A stretch of 64,000 nucleotides of DNA. It comes from Flammeovirgaceae bacterium UBA2371 (GTDB lineage: Bacteria; Bacteroidota; Bacteroidia; Cytophagales; Cyclobacteriaceae). The notes beneath the pieces are model-generated. The model worked only from the letters and a program-made list of their open reading frames with translations, was not told the DNA's origin and searched no databases. Positions 51,925 through 59,687 of the stretch are shown piece by piece. Each line of letters starts with the position of its first letter. Position 1 is the first letter of the stretch. Made by a program: the position numbers and the translations under genes. The stretch covers positions 8,029 through 72,028 of the forward strand of contig DDTF01000066.1 in NCBI GenBank assembly GCA_002345965.1. The letters are read 5' to 3'.

Positions 51925-52656
51925 ATGAAGATTCTAGTTTGCATCAGCCATGTGCCAGATACCACTTCCAAAATCAATTTTGTTGAGAATAACACAAAAT
52001 TTGATACGGCAGGTGTCCAGTTTATTATAGGTCCTTATGATGACTATGCGCTTGCAAGAGCCATTGAGTTAAAGGAGACATTAAGTGCGACCGTTACTGT
52101 TTTAAATGTTGGGCTTGCTGAAACGGAGCCAACCATTCGAAAGGCGCTTGCCATCGGGGCCGATGATGCCATTCGCGTAAATGCAGTACCCACTGACTCT
52201 TTCTTTGTTGCCACTCAAATTGCTGAACACGCCAAGGGATATGATTTGATTTTGATGGGTCGCGAGTCGATTGATTATAATAGTGGAGTGGTGCACAGCA
52301 TGGTAGGGGAGTTACTGGGTTTACCTTCTGTTTCACCTGTTATGAAACTTGATTTGGAGGGAACCACTGTAAAAATGCAACGAGAGATCGAGGGAGGTAA
52401 GGAATCTTTGGAGGCCACACTGCCTTTAATTGCAGGCTGTCAGGAGCCAATAGCAGAATGGAAAATTCCGAATATGAGAGGTATTATGTCTGCAAGAACA
52501 AAACCATTAACAGTGGTTGACCCCAAGGCCGTAGATGCCCCCGTAAATTTTCAGAAATATGAATTGCCTCCACCTAAGGGAGCGGTTAAGATGATCAGCG
52601 AAGACAATGTGGCTGAGCTGGTGACCCTTCTAAAGAATGAAGCAAAAGTTTTATAA
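51925..52656 (+). CDS. etfB: Electron transfer flavoprotein, beta subunit
   Basis: The 243-residue protein matches EtfB: MKILVCISHVPDTTSKINF, DDYALARAIELKE, DLILMGRESIDYNSGVVHSM and the late MSARTKPLTVV loop. It binds AMP and, with EtfA, carries electrons from acyl-CoA dehydrogenases to the quinone pool. It precedes etfA by 21 bases. Confidence 0.95.
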   Translation: MKILVCISHVPDTTSKINFVENNTKFDTAGVQFIIGPYDDYALARAIELKETLSATVTVLNVGLAETEPTIRKALAIGADDAIRVNAVPTDSFFVATQIAEHAKGYDLILMGRESIDYNSGVVHSMVGELLGLPSVSPVMKLDLEGTTVKMQREIEGGKESLEATLPLIAGCQEPIAEWKIPNMRGIMSARTKPLTVVDPKAVDAPVNFQKYELPPPKGAVKMISEDNVAELVTLLKNEAKVL

Positions 52657-52677
52657 AATAATTTGATTGATAAGATT

Positions 52678-53631
52678 ATGGCGATATTAGTATTTGTTGA
52701 AAGCGCAGACGGAAAAATCAAAAAAACCTCTTTGGAGGCAGTGGCTTATGCGCATGCCATGGGAGATAAAGTGACGGCTATTGCACTGGGTACCATAGAC
52801 AAAGCCGAGTTGACGGCTGTCGGAAAGTATGGAGCTTCGAAAGTACTGACGGTATCAGATGAAAGATTGAATCAGGGAGTAATCCGAGCATATGCGGCTG
52901 TATTGGCTCAAGCGATACAAGCGGAAAGTGCCGACACATTGGTGCTGGCTAATTCTTCTCTTGGAACACCAGTAGCTGCAAGTGTTGCAGTGAAAATAGG
53001 AGCCAGTCTTGCTTCGAATGTGGTTGGTCTTCCGGATACTTCTTCCGGCTTTGTAGTGAAACAGAGTATATACACCGGAAAGGCATTTGCCATGGTGGAA
53101 ATGAAAAACCAAAAGAAGGTGATTGGAATCAAGAAAAATGCAGTTGAACTCAAGGAAGTTGGTGGTGATGCGACTGTGAGTGATTTTACTGCCAACCTTA
53201 CCGATGCTGATTTTGGAACGAAGATTACTGCTACTGAAAAAGCAACCGGGGACATCCTATTACCTGAGGCAGAGATTGTTGTATCGGGAGGAAGAGGGAT
53301 GAAAGGACCAGAACACTGGGGCATATTAGAGGATTTAGCCAAGACATTGGGTGCTGCAACAGGATGCAGCAAGCCTGTATCGGACATTGGATGGCGTCCC
53401 CATCACGAGCACGTAGGGCAAACAGGCGTGAAGGTTGCGCCACAGCTTTATATTGCGGTAGGCATTTCAGGAGCTATTCAGCACCTGGCAGGTGTTAACT
53501 CATCCAAATACATCGTAGTAATTAACAAGGATCCAGAGGCACCTTTCTTTAAGGCTGCTGATTATGGTATAGTTGGAGATGCCTTTACCGTAGTTCCCAA
53601 GCTTACAGATGCAATAAAGGCTTCGAAGTGA
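52678..53631 (+). CDS. etfA: Electron transfer flavoprotein, alpha subunit
   Basis: The ATG at 52678 gives MAILVFVESADGKIKKTSLE, the usual EtfA start; a TTG 15 bases earlier is not needed. The C-terminal FAD domain shows VVSGGRGMKGPEHWGILEDL, ATGCSKPVSDIGWRPH, QTGVKVAPQLYIAVGISGAI and VINKDPEAPFFKAADYGIVG. It forms the FAD-bearing half of ETF with the upstream etfB product. Confidence 0.95.
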   Translation: MAILVFVESADGKIKKTSLEAVAYAHAMGDKVTAIALGTIDKAELTAVGKYGASKVLTVSDERLNQGVIRAYAAVLAQAIQAESADTLVLANSSLGTPVAASVAVKIGASLASNVVGLPDTSSGFVVKQSIYTGKAFAMVEMKNQKKVIGIKKNAVELKEVGGDATVSDFTANLTDADFGTKITATEKATGDILLPEAEIVVSGGRGMKGPEHWGILEDLAKTLGAATGCSKPVSDIGWRPHHEHVGQTGVKVAPQLYIAVGISGAIQHLAGVNSSKYIVVINKDPEAPFFKAADYGIVGDAFTVVPKLTDAIKASK

Positions 53632-53709
53632 CATTAATACCAACTTAATTTTTTTAAAGTTGATGGGTTTATCAATATTTATTTAATTTCGGATCTAGAG
53701 CGCGGTGTT

Positions 53710-54309
53710 TTGAAGAAAATTAAACTGGAAATATTAGGTCTTTCCTCGAGTCAATCACAAACGGGATCCTTTGCATTAGTGCTGGGGGAAATTGAGGGGA
53801 ACAGAAGATTGCCAATCATCATTGGTATGTTTGAAGCGCAGGCTATTGCAATTGAAATTGAGAAGATCATTCCCAATCGCCCGATGACGCATGACTTGTT
53901 CAAATCCTTTGCCAATAGTTTTAATTTTCATGTGGAGGAAATTATAATTTCTGACCTGAAGGAAGGTGTGTTCTTTGCCAAGATTGTATGCACAGACGGA
54001 CTTAAGAAGCATGAAATTGATGCCAGACCTTCTGACGCAATAGCCATTGGGCTGCGCTTTGATGCCCCCATATTTACTTTTGAAAACATACTTGCGGAAG
54101 CGGGTATAGTTTTAACCGATGAAGAAGACGAGGAAGAGAAAATGGAAACCCGGGAAGAGGCTAAAGTAAAAGTGAAGAAGGAAAAGACCGGAGATGATTT
54201 TAAAAACTATTCCGTTGATAAATTGAATGAGTTGTTGAAGGAAGCCATAGAGAAGGAAGACTATGAGCGTGCAGCCAAAATCAGGGATGAGTTAAGCAAG
54301 CGCAATTAG
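53710..54309 (+). CDS. Bifunctional nuclease domain protein with UvrB/UvrC motif
   Basis: The 199-residue protein has a DUF151 (bifunctional nuclease) domain in residues 1 to about 130 (IEGNRRLPIIIGMFEAQAIA, IDARPSDAIAIGLRFDAPIF) and a UvrB/UvrC-type coiled motif at the end (KLNELLKEAIEKEDYERAAK). The start is TTG; this gives the usual KKIKLEILGLSSSQSQTG start of the family, and no ATG is near. Family members cut DNA or RNA in some bacteria; the role here is open. The next gene follows by 20 bases. Confidence 0.85.
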   Translation: MKKIKLEILGLSSSQSQTGSFALVLGEIEGNRRLPIIIGMFEAQAIAIEIEKIIPNRPMTHDLFKSFANSFNFHVEEIIISDLKEGVFFAKIVCTDGLKKHEIDARPSDAIAIGLRFDAPIFTFENILAEAGIVLTDEEDEEEKMETREEAKVKVKKEKTGDDFKNYSVDKLNELLKEAIEKEDYERAAKIRDELSKRN

Positions 54310-54329
54310 CTCACCAACCCCTTTCATTC

Positions 54330-55640
54330 ATGGACTACTTACGAGGTCTCGCTGGATTAACTTTCATCGTGACCTTGGCATATCTTTTTTCCAACAATAG
54401 AAAAAGTGTTGACTGGCGTTTGGTGGGAGTTGGTATTCTTCTCCAATTACTTATTGGTTTAATTATTGGCAAAGTAGAGCTTGCGCAACAGGCGTTTTTA
54501 TATCTCAGTAGTAAGTTTGTAACGTTTTTAAGCTTTGCACAAAAAGGGGCTGAGTTTCTTTACGGAGACTTGGCTAAGAACAGTGCCGATGATCCTGAGG
54601 CGAAACATAGCCTGGGATTTCTCTTTGCCTTTCAAGCACTTCCCACGGTTATATTTTTTTCTGCCATTTCTGCCGGCCTTTATTATCTGGGCATTCTTCA
54701 GAAAATTGTTTTTGGTTTTGCATGGTTGATGGCAAAGACCATGCGTTTATCTGGCTCCGAAAGTTTGTCTGCTGCCGCCAATATTTTTATGGGACAAACA
54801 GAAGCACCACTTTTGGTAAAACCATTTATCTCCGCGATGACAAGGTCGGAATTACATTGTCTCATGGTTGGTGGAATGGCCACTATTGCAGGCAGTGTAT
54901 TGGGGGCTTATGTGTCATTTCTGGGAGGGGGAGATGCGGGGCAGCAAGCGGTTTTTGCCAGCTACCTGTTAAGTGCCTCTATCATGAATGCACCGGCAGC
55001 TATTGTGCTGGCCAAATTGTTTATGCCAGAAGATGAAAGGGAAAGCATTGATAGGCAGCTTAAAGTCAACAAAGACCTCATTGGGGTAAACTTCATTGAT
55101 TCGTTAGCTACAGGTGCTGCTGACGGGCTAAAGTTAGCATTGAATATTGGTGCCATGCTTTTGGCTTTCATTGCTGTTATTTACGCCATCAACTGGATAT
55201 TGGTAGATGGGATTGGTGATGCAACGGGGCTCAATCAGTTTGTGGCAACGTCTACAAATGGTGCATTTGATGGCTTCTCATTGCAGTATATCCTTGGGCA
55301 GGTATTTCGGGTTTTTGCATTTGCCATGGGGGTTGAATGGAGTGAAACACTACAGGTGGGTAGTTTACTAGGGCAAAAGGTGGTAATTAATGAGTTTGTT
55401 GCCTATATCGATTTGGCAGAAATGAAACGGGCGGGTCTTCTTAGTGAAAAGTCTATTCGAATAGCAACTTATGCACTGTGCGGTTTCGCAAATTTCAGCT
55501 CCATTGCTATACAAATTGGAGGTATTGGGGGCATGGCACCTAACCGACAAGGAGATATTTCGAGAATGGGATTTCGTGCAATGGTAGCTGCCACTCTGGC
55601 TACAATGATGACTGCCACCATTGCAGGAGCAATATTCTAA
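54330..55640 (+). CDS. Concentrative nucleoside transporter (CNT family)
   Basis: A 436-residue membrane protein of the NupC/CNT family with an N-terminal helix set, FMGQTEAPLLVKPFISAMTR (substrate and cation site region), GGMATIAGSVLGAYVSFLGG, SASIMNAPAAIVLAKLFMPE and the C-terminal GFANFSSIAIQIGGIGGMAP. It imports nucleosides with Na+ or H+. The close gap after the nuclease gene suggests co-transcription, perhaps linking nucleic-acid breakdown with nucleoside uptake. Confidence 0.93.
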   Translation: MDYLRGLAGLTFIVTLAYLFSNNRKSVDWRLVGVGILLQLLIGLIIGKVELAQQAFLYLSSKFVTFLSFAQKGAEFLYGDLAKNSADDPEAKHSLGFLFAFQALPTVIFFSAISAGLYYLGILQKIVFGFAWLMAKTMRLSGSESLSAAANIFMGQTEAPLLVKPFISAMTRSELHCLMVGGMATIAGSVLGAYVSFLGGGDAGQQAVFASYLLSASIMNAPAAIVLAKLFMPEDERESIDRQLKVNKDLIGVNFIDSLATGAADGLKLALNIGAMLLAFIAVIYAINWILVDGIGDATGLNQFVATSTNGAFDGFSLQYILGQVFRVFAFAMGVEWSETLQVGSLLGQKVVINEFVAYIDLAEMKRAGLLSEKSIRIATYALCGFANFSSIAIQIGGIGGMAPNRQGDISRMGFRAMVAATLATMMTATIAGAIF

Positions 55641-55749
55641 TGATTTAGGGAGAAGATGCAGTAATCTATATAGCCATCCATCATATTTTTTTCTAAGACC
55701 ATTCTAATTTTTTTGTAACTACGCGGAAATTTTGCCCTATTATTATAAC

Positions 55750-57990
55750 ATGTCGCGTTTCTATCTGCTTTGCTTCTTGATCTTATTCAGTTTCCACCCT
55801 GCTTTTTCTAAAGGGACAGATCCAAGACCAAGTTTTGTGATTTATAAAACGACAGAAAAGATCACACTGGATGGTGTATTGGATGAAGCGGCCTGGGAAA
55901 AGGCAGAGTTGATGGACAAATTGATGCAACAGTTTCCTTATGATACATCCGTATCTCGATTAAGAACTGAATTTAGACTCACCTATGACGATGAGTTCCT
56001 TTATGTTTCCGCTATTGCTTACGATAATAATCCAGGTGAATATGTAATATCATCATTGCGAAGAGATTTCCGAGGACCAGGATTAGATGGACTTGCTATT
56101 ATTGTGGATCCATTTCAGGATTTAACAAATGGTTTCTTTTTTGGTTTGAGTCCGGCAGGCGTACAGCGTGAAGGACTTATTTCAAACGGTTATTTACGAG
56201 GTGATGACCTTGATCTTTCATGGGACAACAAGTGGTATGGTGAGGCAAAAATAGAACAAGGACGCTGGACAGCGGAGATAGCAATTCCATTTAAAACATT
56301 GAGATTCAAATCAGGAGCAAAAAAATGGAATGTAAAATTATATAGGCAGGACAGTAAGGAGAATGAAAGAGCTGTATGGCCTTGGACCCCTCGAAATTTT
56401 GAATTGGGCAACCTAAACTACGCAGGTGAGATGATATGGGATGTTCCTCCCGTTTCACCAAAAGCCAATATTTCGCTGATTCCATATATAGCCACGAAAG
56501 GAAGTAAGGATTTTATCAATGAAACACCTACCTCCAGGGATTTTCAAGTGGGAGGTGATGCTAAAATAGCGGTTACTTCATCACTCAACCTTGACCTTAC
56601 CATTAATCCAGATTTTTCGCAGGTTGAGGTGGATCAGCAGGTAACCAATCTGGATCGATTCGAAATATTTTTTCCGGAAAGAAGGCAGTTTTTTTTGGAG
56701 AATGCAGATTTGTTTTCGTCTTATGGTCACCCTTTTGGAAGACCGTTTTTTACCAGACGCATTGGTGTGGCAAGAGACCCTAATACTGGATCCAACGTAC
56801 AAAACAGAATTAATTTTGGCGCCCGCTTAAGTGGTAACTTAAACAAGTTTTATCGGGTAGGGTTTTTACATATGCAAACCGAAGCGGTTTCAGAAATCAA
56901 TGTGCCAAAGTATGATTACACAGTAGCAACGGCCCAAAGAAGAATTGGATCCAATTCCAACATAAGAGCGATTTTTGTAAATCGTCAAAGATTCTCAACA
57001 GACTCATCTGATTTTAGATTTGAAGGGTACGATTACAATAGAGTTTTAGGACTTGATTATAACTATAGTTTTTTAAATAATAAGTTAACCGGGACTACCT
57101 TTTACCACAGACAATTTACTCCCACCAAGGTGGATGCTCCATTTTCATATGGTTCTTCTATCGTGTACAATTCGAGGCAACTAAGTTTGAGTTGGTGGCA
57201 ACAGATCTTTGGGTCAGGTTATGCTCCAGCTGTTGGCTATTTGCCGCGAACAGGGTATAAGCGGTTTTCACCTTCTGGTGAACTTCGATTGTTCCCCAAT
57301 TCAAACCTAATTATCAACCATGGACCAACATTTGACCTCGCCTATATATGGGATGACGTTTATGGTTATACAGATAACGAGCAAACAGTGGGGTACTCAG
57401 TTAATTTTCAGAATAACGCCACATTGAGCGCCAATCTCAAAAAAACGTATGTCTATTTATTCAACGAGTTTGATCCTACACGATCACCCTCGGAGGACAT
57501 GGCGGTGCCTTTGCCGGACTCCACCAACTACCGTTACTCCAATGCTCAGCTAAGTTTCAGGTCCGATCCAAGAAAATTATTTAATTATGAAATAAATTTA
57601 GCTTCTGGAAATTATTTTAACGGAACTCGAACAGGCATACAAGGAAAGATCAACTATAGGATACAACCCTATGGTGTATTTTCGTTGGATATGAATTATA
57701 ATAAAATTGAATTACCATCCCCTTACCAATCTGCCGATATATATCTAGTAAGTCCCAGGGTTGATCTTACCTTATCCAGAACAGTATTTTTTACAACTTT
57801 CTTTCAGTACAATAGTCAATTCAACAACGTCAATATCAATTCAAGATTTCAATGGCGATTTAAACCAGTATCAGATTTGTTTATTGTTTATACTGACAAT
57901 TATTATTACGCATTTGATACACCTCAACAGAATTTCAATCCAAAGTCTAGATCTATTGTTATAAAGCTTACTTATTGGCTAAACATGTAA
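55750..57990 (+). CDS. CBM9-like and DUF5916 outer-membrane protein
   Basis: The ATG at 55750 yields MSRFYLLCFLILFSFHPAFS, a clean signal peptide; an upstream TTG would spoil it. Residues about 25-230 form a carbohydrate-binding family 9-like domain (KITLDGVLDEAAWEKAELMD, WDNKWYGEAKIEQGRWTAEI). Residues about 240-746 match DUF5916, a beta-barrel with NLDLTINPDFSQVEVDQQVT, FPERRQFFLENADLF and a terminal aromatic KLTYWLNM. Function is unknown; the barrel points to the outer membrane. The LOG gene follows 2 bases later. Confidence 0.88.
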   Translation: MSRFYLLCFLILFSFHPAFSKGTDPRPSFVIYKTTEKITLDGVLDEAAWEKAELMDKLMQQFPYDTSVSRLRTEFRLTYDDEFLYVSAIAYDNNPGEYVISSLRRDFRGPGLDGLAIIVDPFQDLTNGFFFGLSPAGVQREGLISNGYLRGDDLDLSWDNKWYGEAKIEQGRWTAEIAIPFKTLRFKSGAKKWNVKLYRQDSKENERAVWPWTPRNFELGNLNYAGEMIWDVPPVSPKANISLIPYIATKGSKDFINETPTSRDFQVGGDAKIAVTSSLNLDLTINPDFSQVEVDQQVTNLDRFEIFFPERRQFFLENADLFSSYGHPFGRPFFTRRIGVARDPNTGSNVQNRINFGARLSGNLNKFYRVGFLHMQTEAVSEINVPKYDYTVATAQRRIGSNSNIRAIFVNRQRFSTDSSDFRFEGYDYNRVLGLDYNYSFLNNKLTGTTFYHRQFTPTKVDAPFSYGSSIVYNSRQLSLSWWQQIFGSGYAPAVGYLPRTGYKRFSPSGELRLFPNSNLIINHGPTFDLAYIWDDVYGYTDNEQTVGYSVNFQNNATLSANLKKTYVYLFNEFDPTRSPSEDMAVPLPDSTNYRYSNAQLSFRSDPRKLFNYEINLASGNYFNGTRTGIQGKINYRIQPYGVFSLDMNYNKIELPSPYQSADIYLVSPRVDLTLSRTVFFTTFFQYNSQFNNVNINSRFQWRFKPVSDLFIVYTDNYYYAFDTPQQNFNPKSRSIVIKLTYWLNM

Positions 57991-57992
57991 GT

Positions 57993-58721
57993 ATGACCAC
58001 GCCCAGAAAAATTCATGATGATCGTTTTTTCTTAGAAGGACCTGCTCGAAGGGATATAGAATTTTTGTATGTCTTTCGGGTGGCTGCCCAATTCATCAGG
58101 GGTTTTAGAAAACTACATTTTGTGGGTCCATGTGTTACGGTATTTGGGTCAGCAAGATTCGGAGAGGATCACATCTACTACAGAAAGGGAATGGAAATGG
58201 GGGCGGCACTTTCTAAAATGGGTTTTACAATAATGACTGGAGGGGGGCCTGGAATTATGGAGGCAGCGCCAAGAGGGGCGAAGTCAGTAGGAGGGAAAAC
58301 AATTGGATGTAATATCATATTGCCAGAGGAGCAAGCCTCAAATCCCTACCTGGATGTGGTAGTTACCTTCCGCCACTTTTTCGTAAGGAAAGTTTTGCTA
58401 GTGAAATACTCTTATGCATTTGTAGTGATGCCAGGTGGAGCGGGTACGATGGATGAACTTTTTGAAACCATGACACTTATTCAAACCGGAAAAATTAAAG
58501 AGTTTCCGATTGTGGTGTTTGGAACAGATTACTGGCACGAGCTCCGTGACATGTTGGTTGTTATGGCCAGAGAAAAGACTATTTCGGAAGGTGATTTAGA
58601 CCTTATTCTATTTACCGATTCTGTGGATGAGGCTGCCAGTCACATTGAAAAGATAACAAGGCAAAAATTTGGCCTTGTGCGCAAACCGTTGAAGCCATCA
58701 TGGATATTTGGGGAGCGTTAG
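57993..58721 (+). CDS. LOG-family protein (cytokinin-type nucleotide phosphoribohydrolase)
   Basis: The 242-residue protein starts at ATG 57993, 2 bases after the preceding stop. It carries the LOG signature: CVTVFGSARFGEDH, TIMTGGGPGIMEAAPRGAKS and VMPGGAGTMDELFETMTLIQ (PGGxGTxxE). Such enzymes release ribose 5-phosphate from nucleoside monophosphates. The final 4 bases overlap the convergent START-like gene. Confidence 0.92.
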   Translation: MTTPRKIHDDRFFLEGPARRDIEFLYVFRVAAQFIRGFRKLHFVGPCVTVFGSARFGEDHIYYRKGMEMGAALSKMGFTIMTGGGPGIMEAAPRGAKSVGGKTIGCNIILPEEQASNPYLDVVVTFRHFFVRKVLLVKYSYAFVVMPGGAGTMDELFETMTLIQTGKIKEFPIVVFGTDYWHELRDMLVVMAREKTISEGDLDLILFTDSVDEAASHIEKITRQKFGLVRKPLKPSWIFGER

Positions 58722-59119
58722 CCGCCAACAACTTTTCGTAATTGATCCACCAGGCTATCCCAGAGGTCCCTCAGTTCATCGAGGTCATCAAAATCTGAAT
58801 AGTCGCTGACCTTTAAAAAGGTAGTTTGAGTTAGTTCGTTGAGTTCAATTCTTAGCTCGAAATAAGACCTGTCTTTTTCATCTTCTTCGGTTTCTGGAAG
58901 AAACTCAAATTTGGTAAAATGATTGGTACGATGAGATGCGACCACAGCCTTGTGTTGCTCATTGTCCCACTCAAAGGTATACACCTTTTCGGGGTTAATA
59001 TTCACATCATCTGCAAACCATTCGGCCAGGCCGCTCGCTGTACTAATGTACGGATACAACATTTTTGCAGATGCATGTATTTCGTAGTCCTCCGTAAAAA
59101 GATTTTTGGCCATTACCAT
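58718..59119 (-). CDS. START-like (SRPBCC-fold) domain protein
   Basis: A 133-residue protein of the START-like family typical of Bacteroidota: EIHASAKMLYPYISTASGLA, WFADDVNINPEKVYTFEWDN, KFEFLPETEEDEKDRSYFEL and a helical end DLDELRDLWDSLVDQLRKVV. The fold binds hydrophobic ligands in other families, but no ligand is known here. It lies convergent with the LOG gene and ends within its last codon. A Met at residue 3 is an alternative start. Confidence 0.82.
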   Translation of the reverse strand: MVMAKNLFTEDYEIHASAKMLYPYISTASGLAEWFADDVNINPEKVYTFEWDNEQHKAVVASHRTNHFTKFEFLPETEEDEKDRSYFELRIELNELTQTTFLKVSDYSDFDDLDELRDLWDSLVDQLRKVVGG

Positions 59120-59198
59120 TGATTTATTTTTAAGTTATGCCATTTTTCAATGATCGACAAATTAAAAAAAAATGGATAGTGAAAATCTCAAAAGTTTG

Positions 59199-59206
59199 TA
59201 AGTTTG
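59199..59206 (+). promoter_or_regulatory. -7 element TAAGTTTG upstream of the tRNA locus
   Basis: TAAGTTTG matches TAnnTTTG exactly. It lies upstream of both the damaged tRNA copy and the intact tRNA-Met, so the transcript would carry the relic as a 5' leader. Confidence 0.5.
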
Positions 59207-59255
59207 CGCTCCCAATAAGGGGTAGTCGAATTGGAGTAACAATTGGACACAAAAC

Positions 59256-59336
59256 CGTGGTAGCCGGGTGGTTACCTGCCTACGGAAGGCAGCAAGCGCA
59301 GGATTCATATCCGCCAGTTGGTGGACGGGAGTTCAA
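59256..59336 (+). pseudogene. Damaged tRNA-Met copy with two palindromic inserts
   Basis: Three blocks match the intact tRNA at 59372: GTGGTAGCCGGGTGGTTA (D arm), AGCGCAGGATTCATA (anticodon arm with CAT) and GGGAGTTCAAC (T arm). Between the first two lies CCTGCCTACGGAAGGCAGCA, a small inverted repeat. After the second lies TCCGCCAGTTGGTGGAC, another inverted repeat, which replaces the end of the anticodon arm and the variable loop. Acceptor and T-stem complements are lost, so it cannot fold as a tRNA. Confidence 0.65.
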
Positions 59337-59371
59337 CGGAATTGGGAAGTTTTTATGTATTGTAATAAAAT

Positions 59372-59445
59372 GGCGCGGTAGCTCAGGCGGTTAGAGCGCA
59401 GGATTCATAACCCTGAGGTCGGGAGTTCAACTCTCCCCCGCGCTA
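59372..59445 (+). tRNA. tRNA-Met (anticodon CAT)
   Basis: A cloverleaf forms: acceptor GGCGCGG with CCGCGCT (G1 to U72 wobble), D arm AGCTCAGGCGGTTAGAGC, anticodon stem CAGGA/CCCTG (with A31-C39 mismatch) around TTCATAA, variable loop AGGTC and T arm GGGAGTTCAACTCTCCC. The anticodon CAT is at 59406-59408. CCA is not encoded. The usual initiator marks (C1-A72 mismatch, three GC pairs in the anticodon stem) are missing, so it is likely elongator Met; tRNA-Ile2 (lysidine) is a less likely option. Confidence 0.93.
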
Positions 59446-59450
59446 CAAAA

Positions 59451-59473
59451 GGCTGCCCCGGCAGCCTTTTTTT
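59451..59473 (+). terminator. Terminator after tRNA-Met
   Basis: GGCTGCC (59451-59457) pairs with GGCAGCC (59460-59466), followed by seven T residues (59467-59473). It starts 5 bases past the tRNA 3' end and ends that transcript. Confidence 0.9.
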
Positions 59474-59649
59474 ATGTTTTCCGTCTACGTACTGTACAGC
59501 AAAAGTCTCAAGATGCTCATTCTGCCTAGTAAAGTCCATCATGAAATCAATGTGAGCTATATCTCAGATCAGCGTTCGATTTCGCAATTCGGCAATTAAA
59601 AAAGGTATTTTCGGTCTAAGATTTGTTAGATTTTCAATCTGACTGATCA

Positions 59650-59678
59650 TTGCCCTAGTAATAGAGGTGTTACATTTG
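59650..59678 (+). promoter_or_regulatory. Bacteroidota promoter of the LptF/LptG-type gene
   Basis: TTG (59650-59652), an 18-base spacer and TACATTTG (59671-59678) fit the -33/-7 consensus of Bacteroidota. The -7 ends 9 bases before the ATG at 59688, so the transcript starts within a few bases of the start codon and may be leaderless. It also argues against the GTG start at 59667, which lies upstream of the -7 box. Confidence 0.75.
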
Positions 59679-59687
59679 CATTCGCTG

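Noticed and set aside
52908..53387. Antisense frame of 159 residues within etfA
   Set aside because: It mirrors the conserved EtfA sequence and has no recognisable domain.
59372..59445. Initiator tRNA-fMet
   Set aside because: The first base pair is G1-U72 and the anticodon stem lacks the three GC pairs of initiator tRNA, so elongator Met is preferred.
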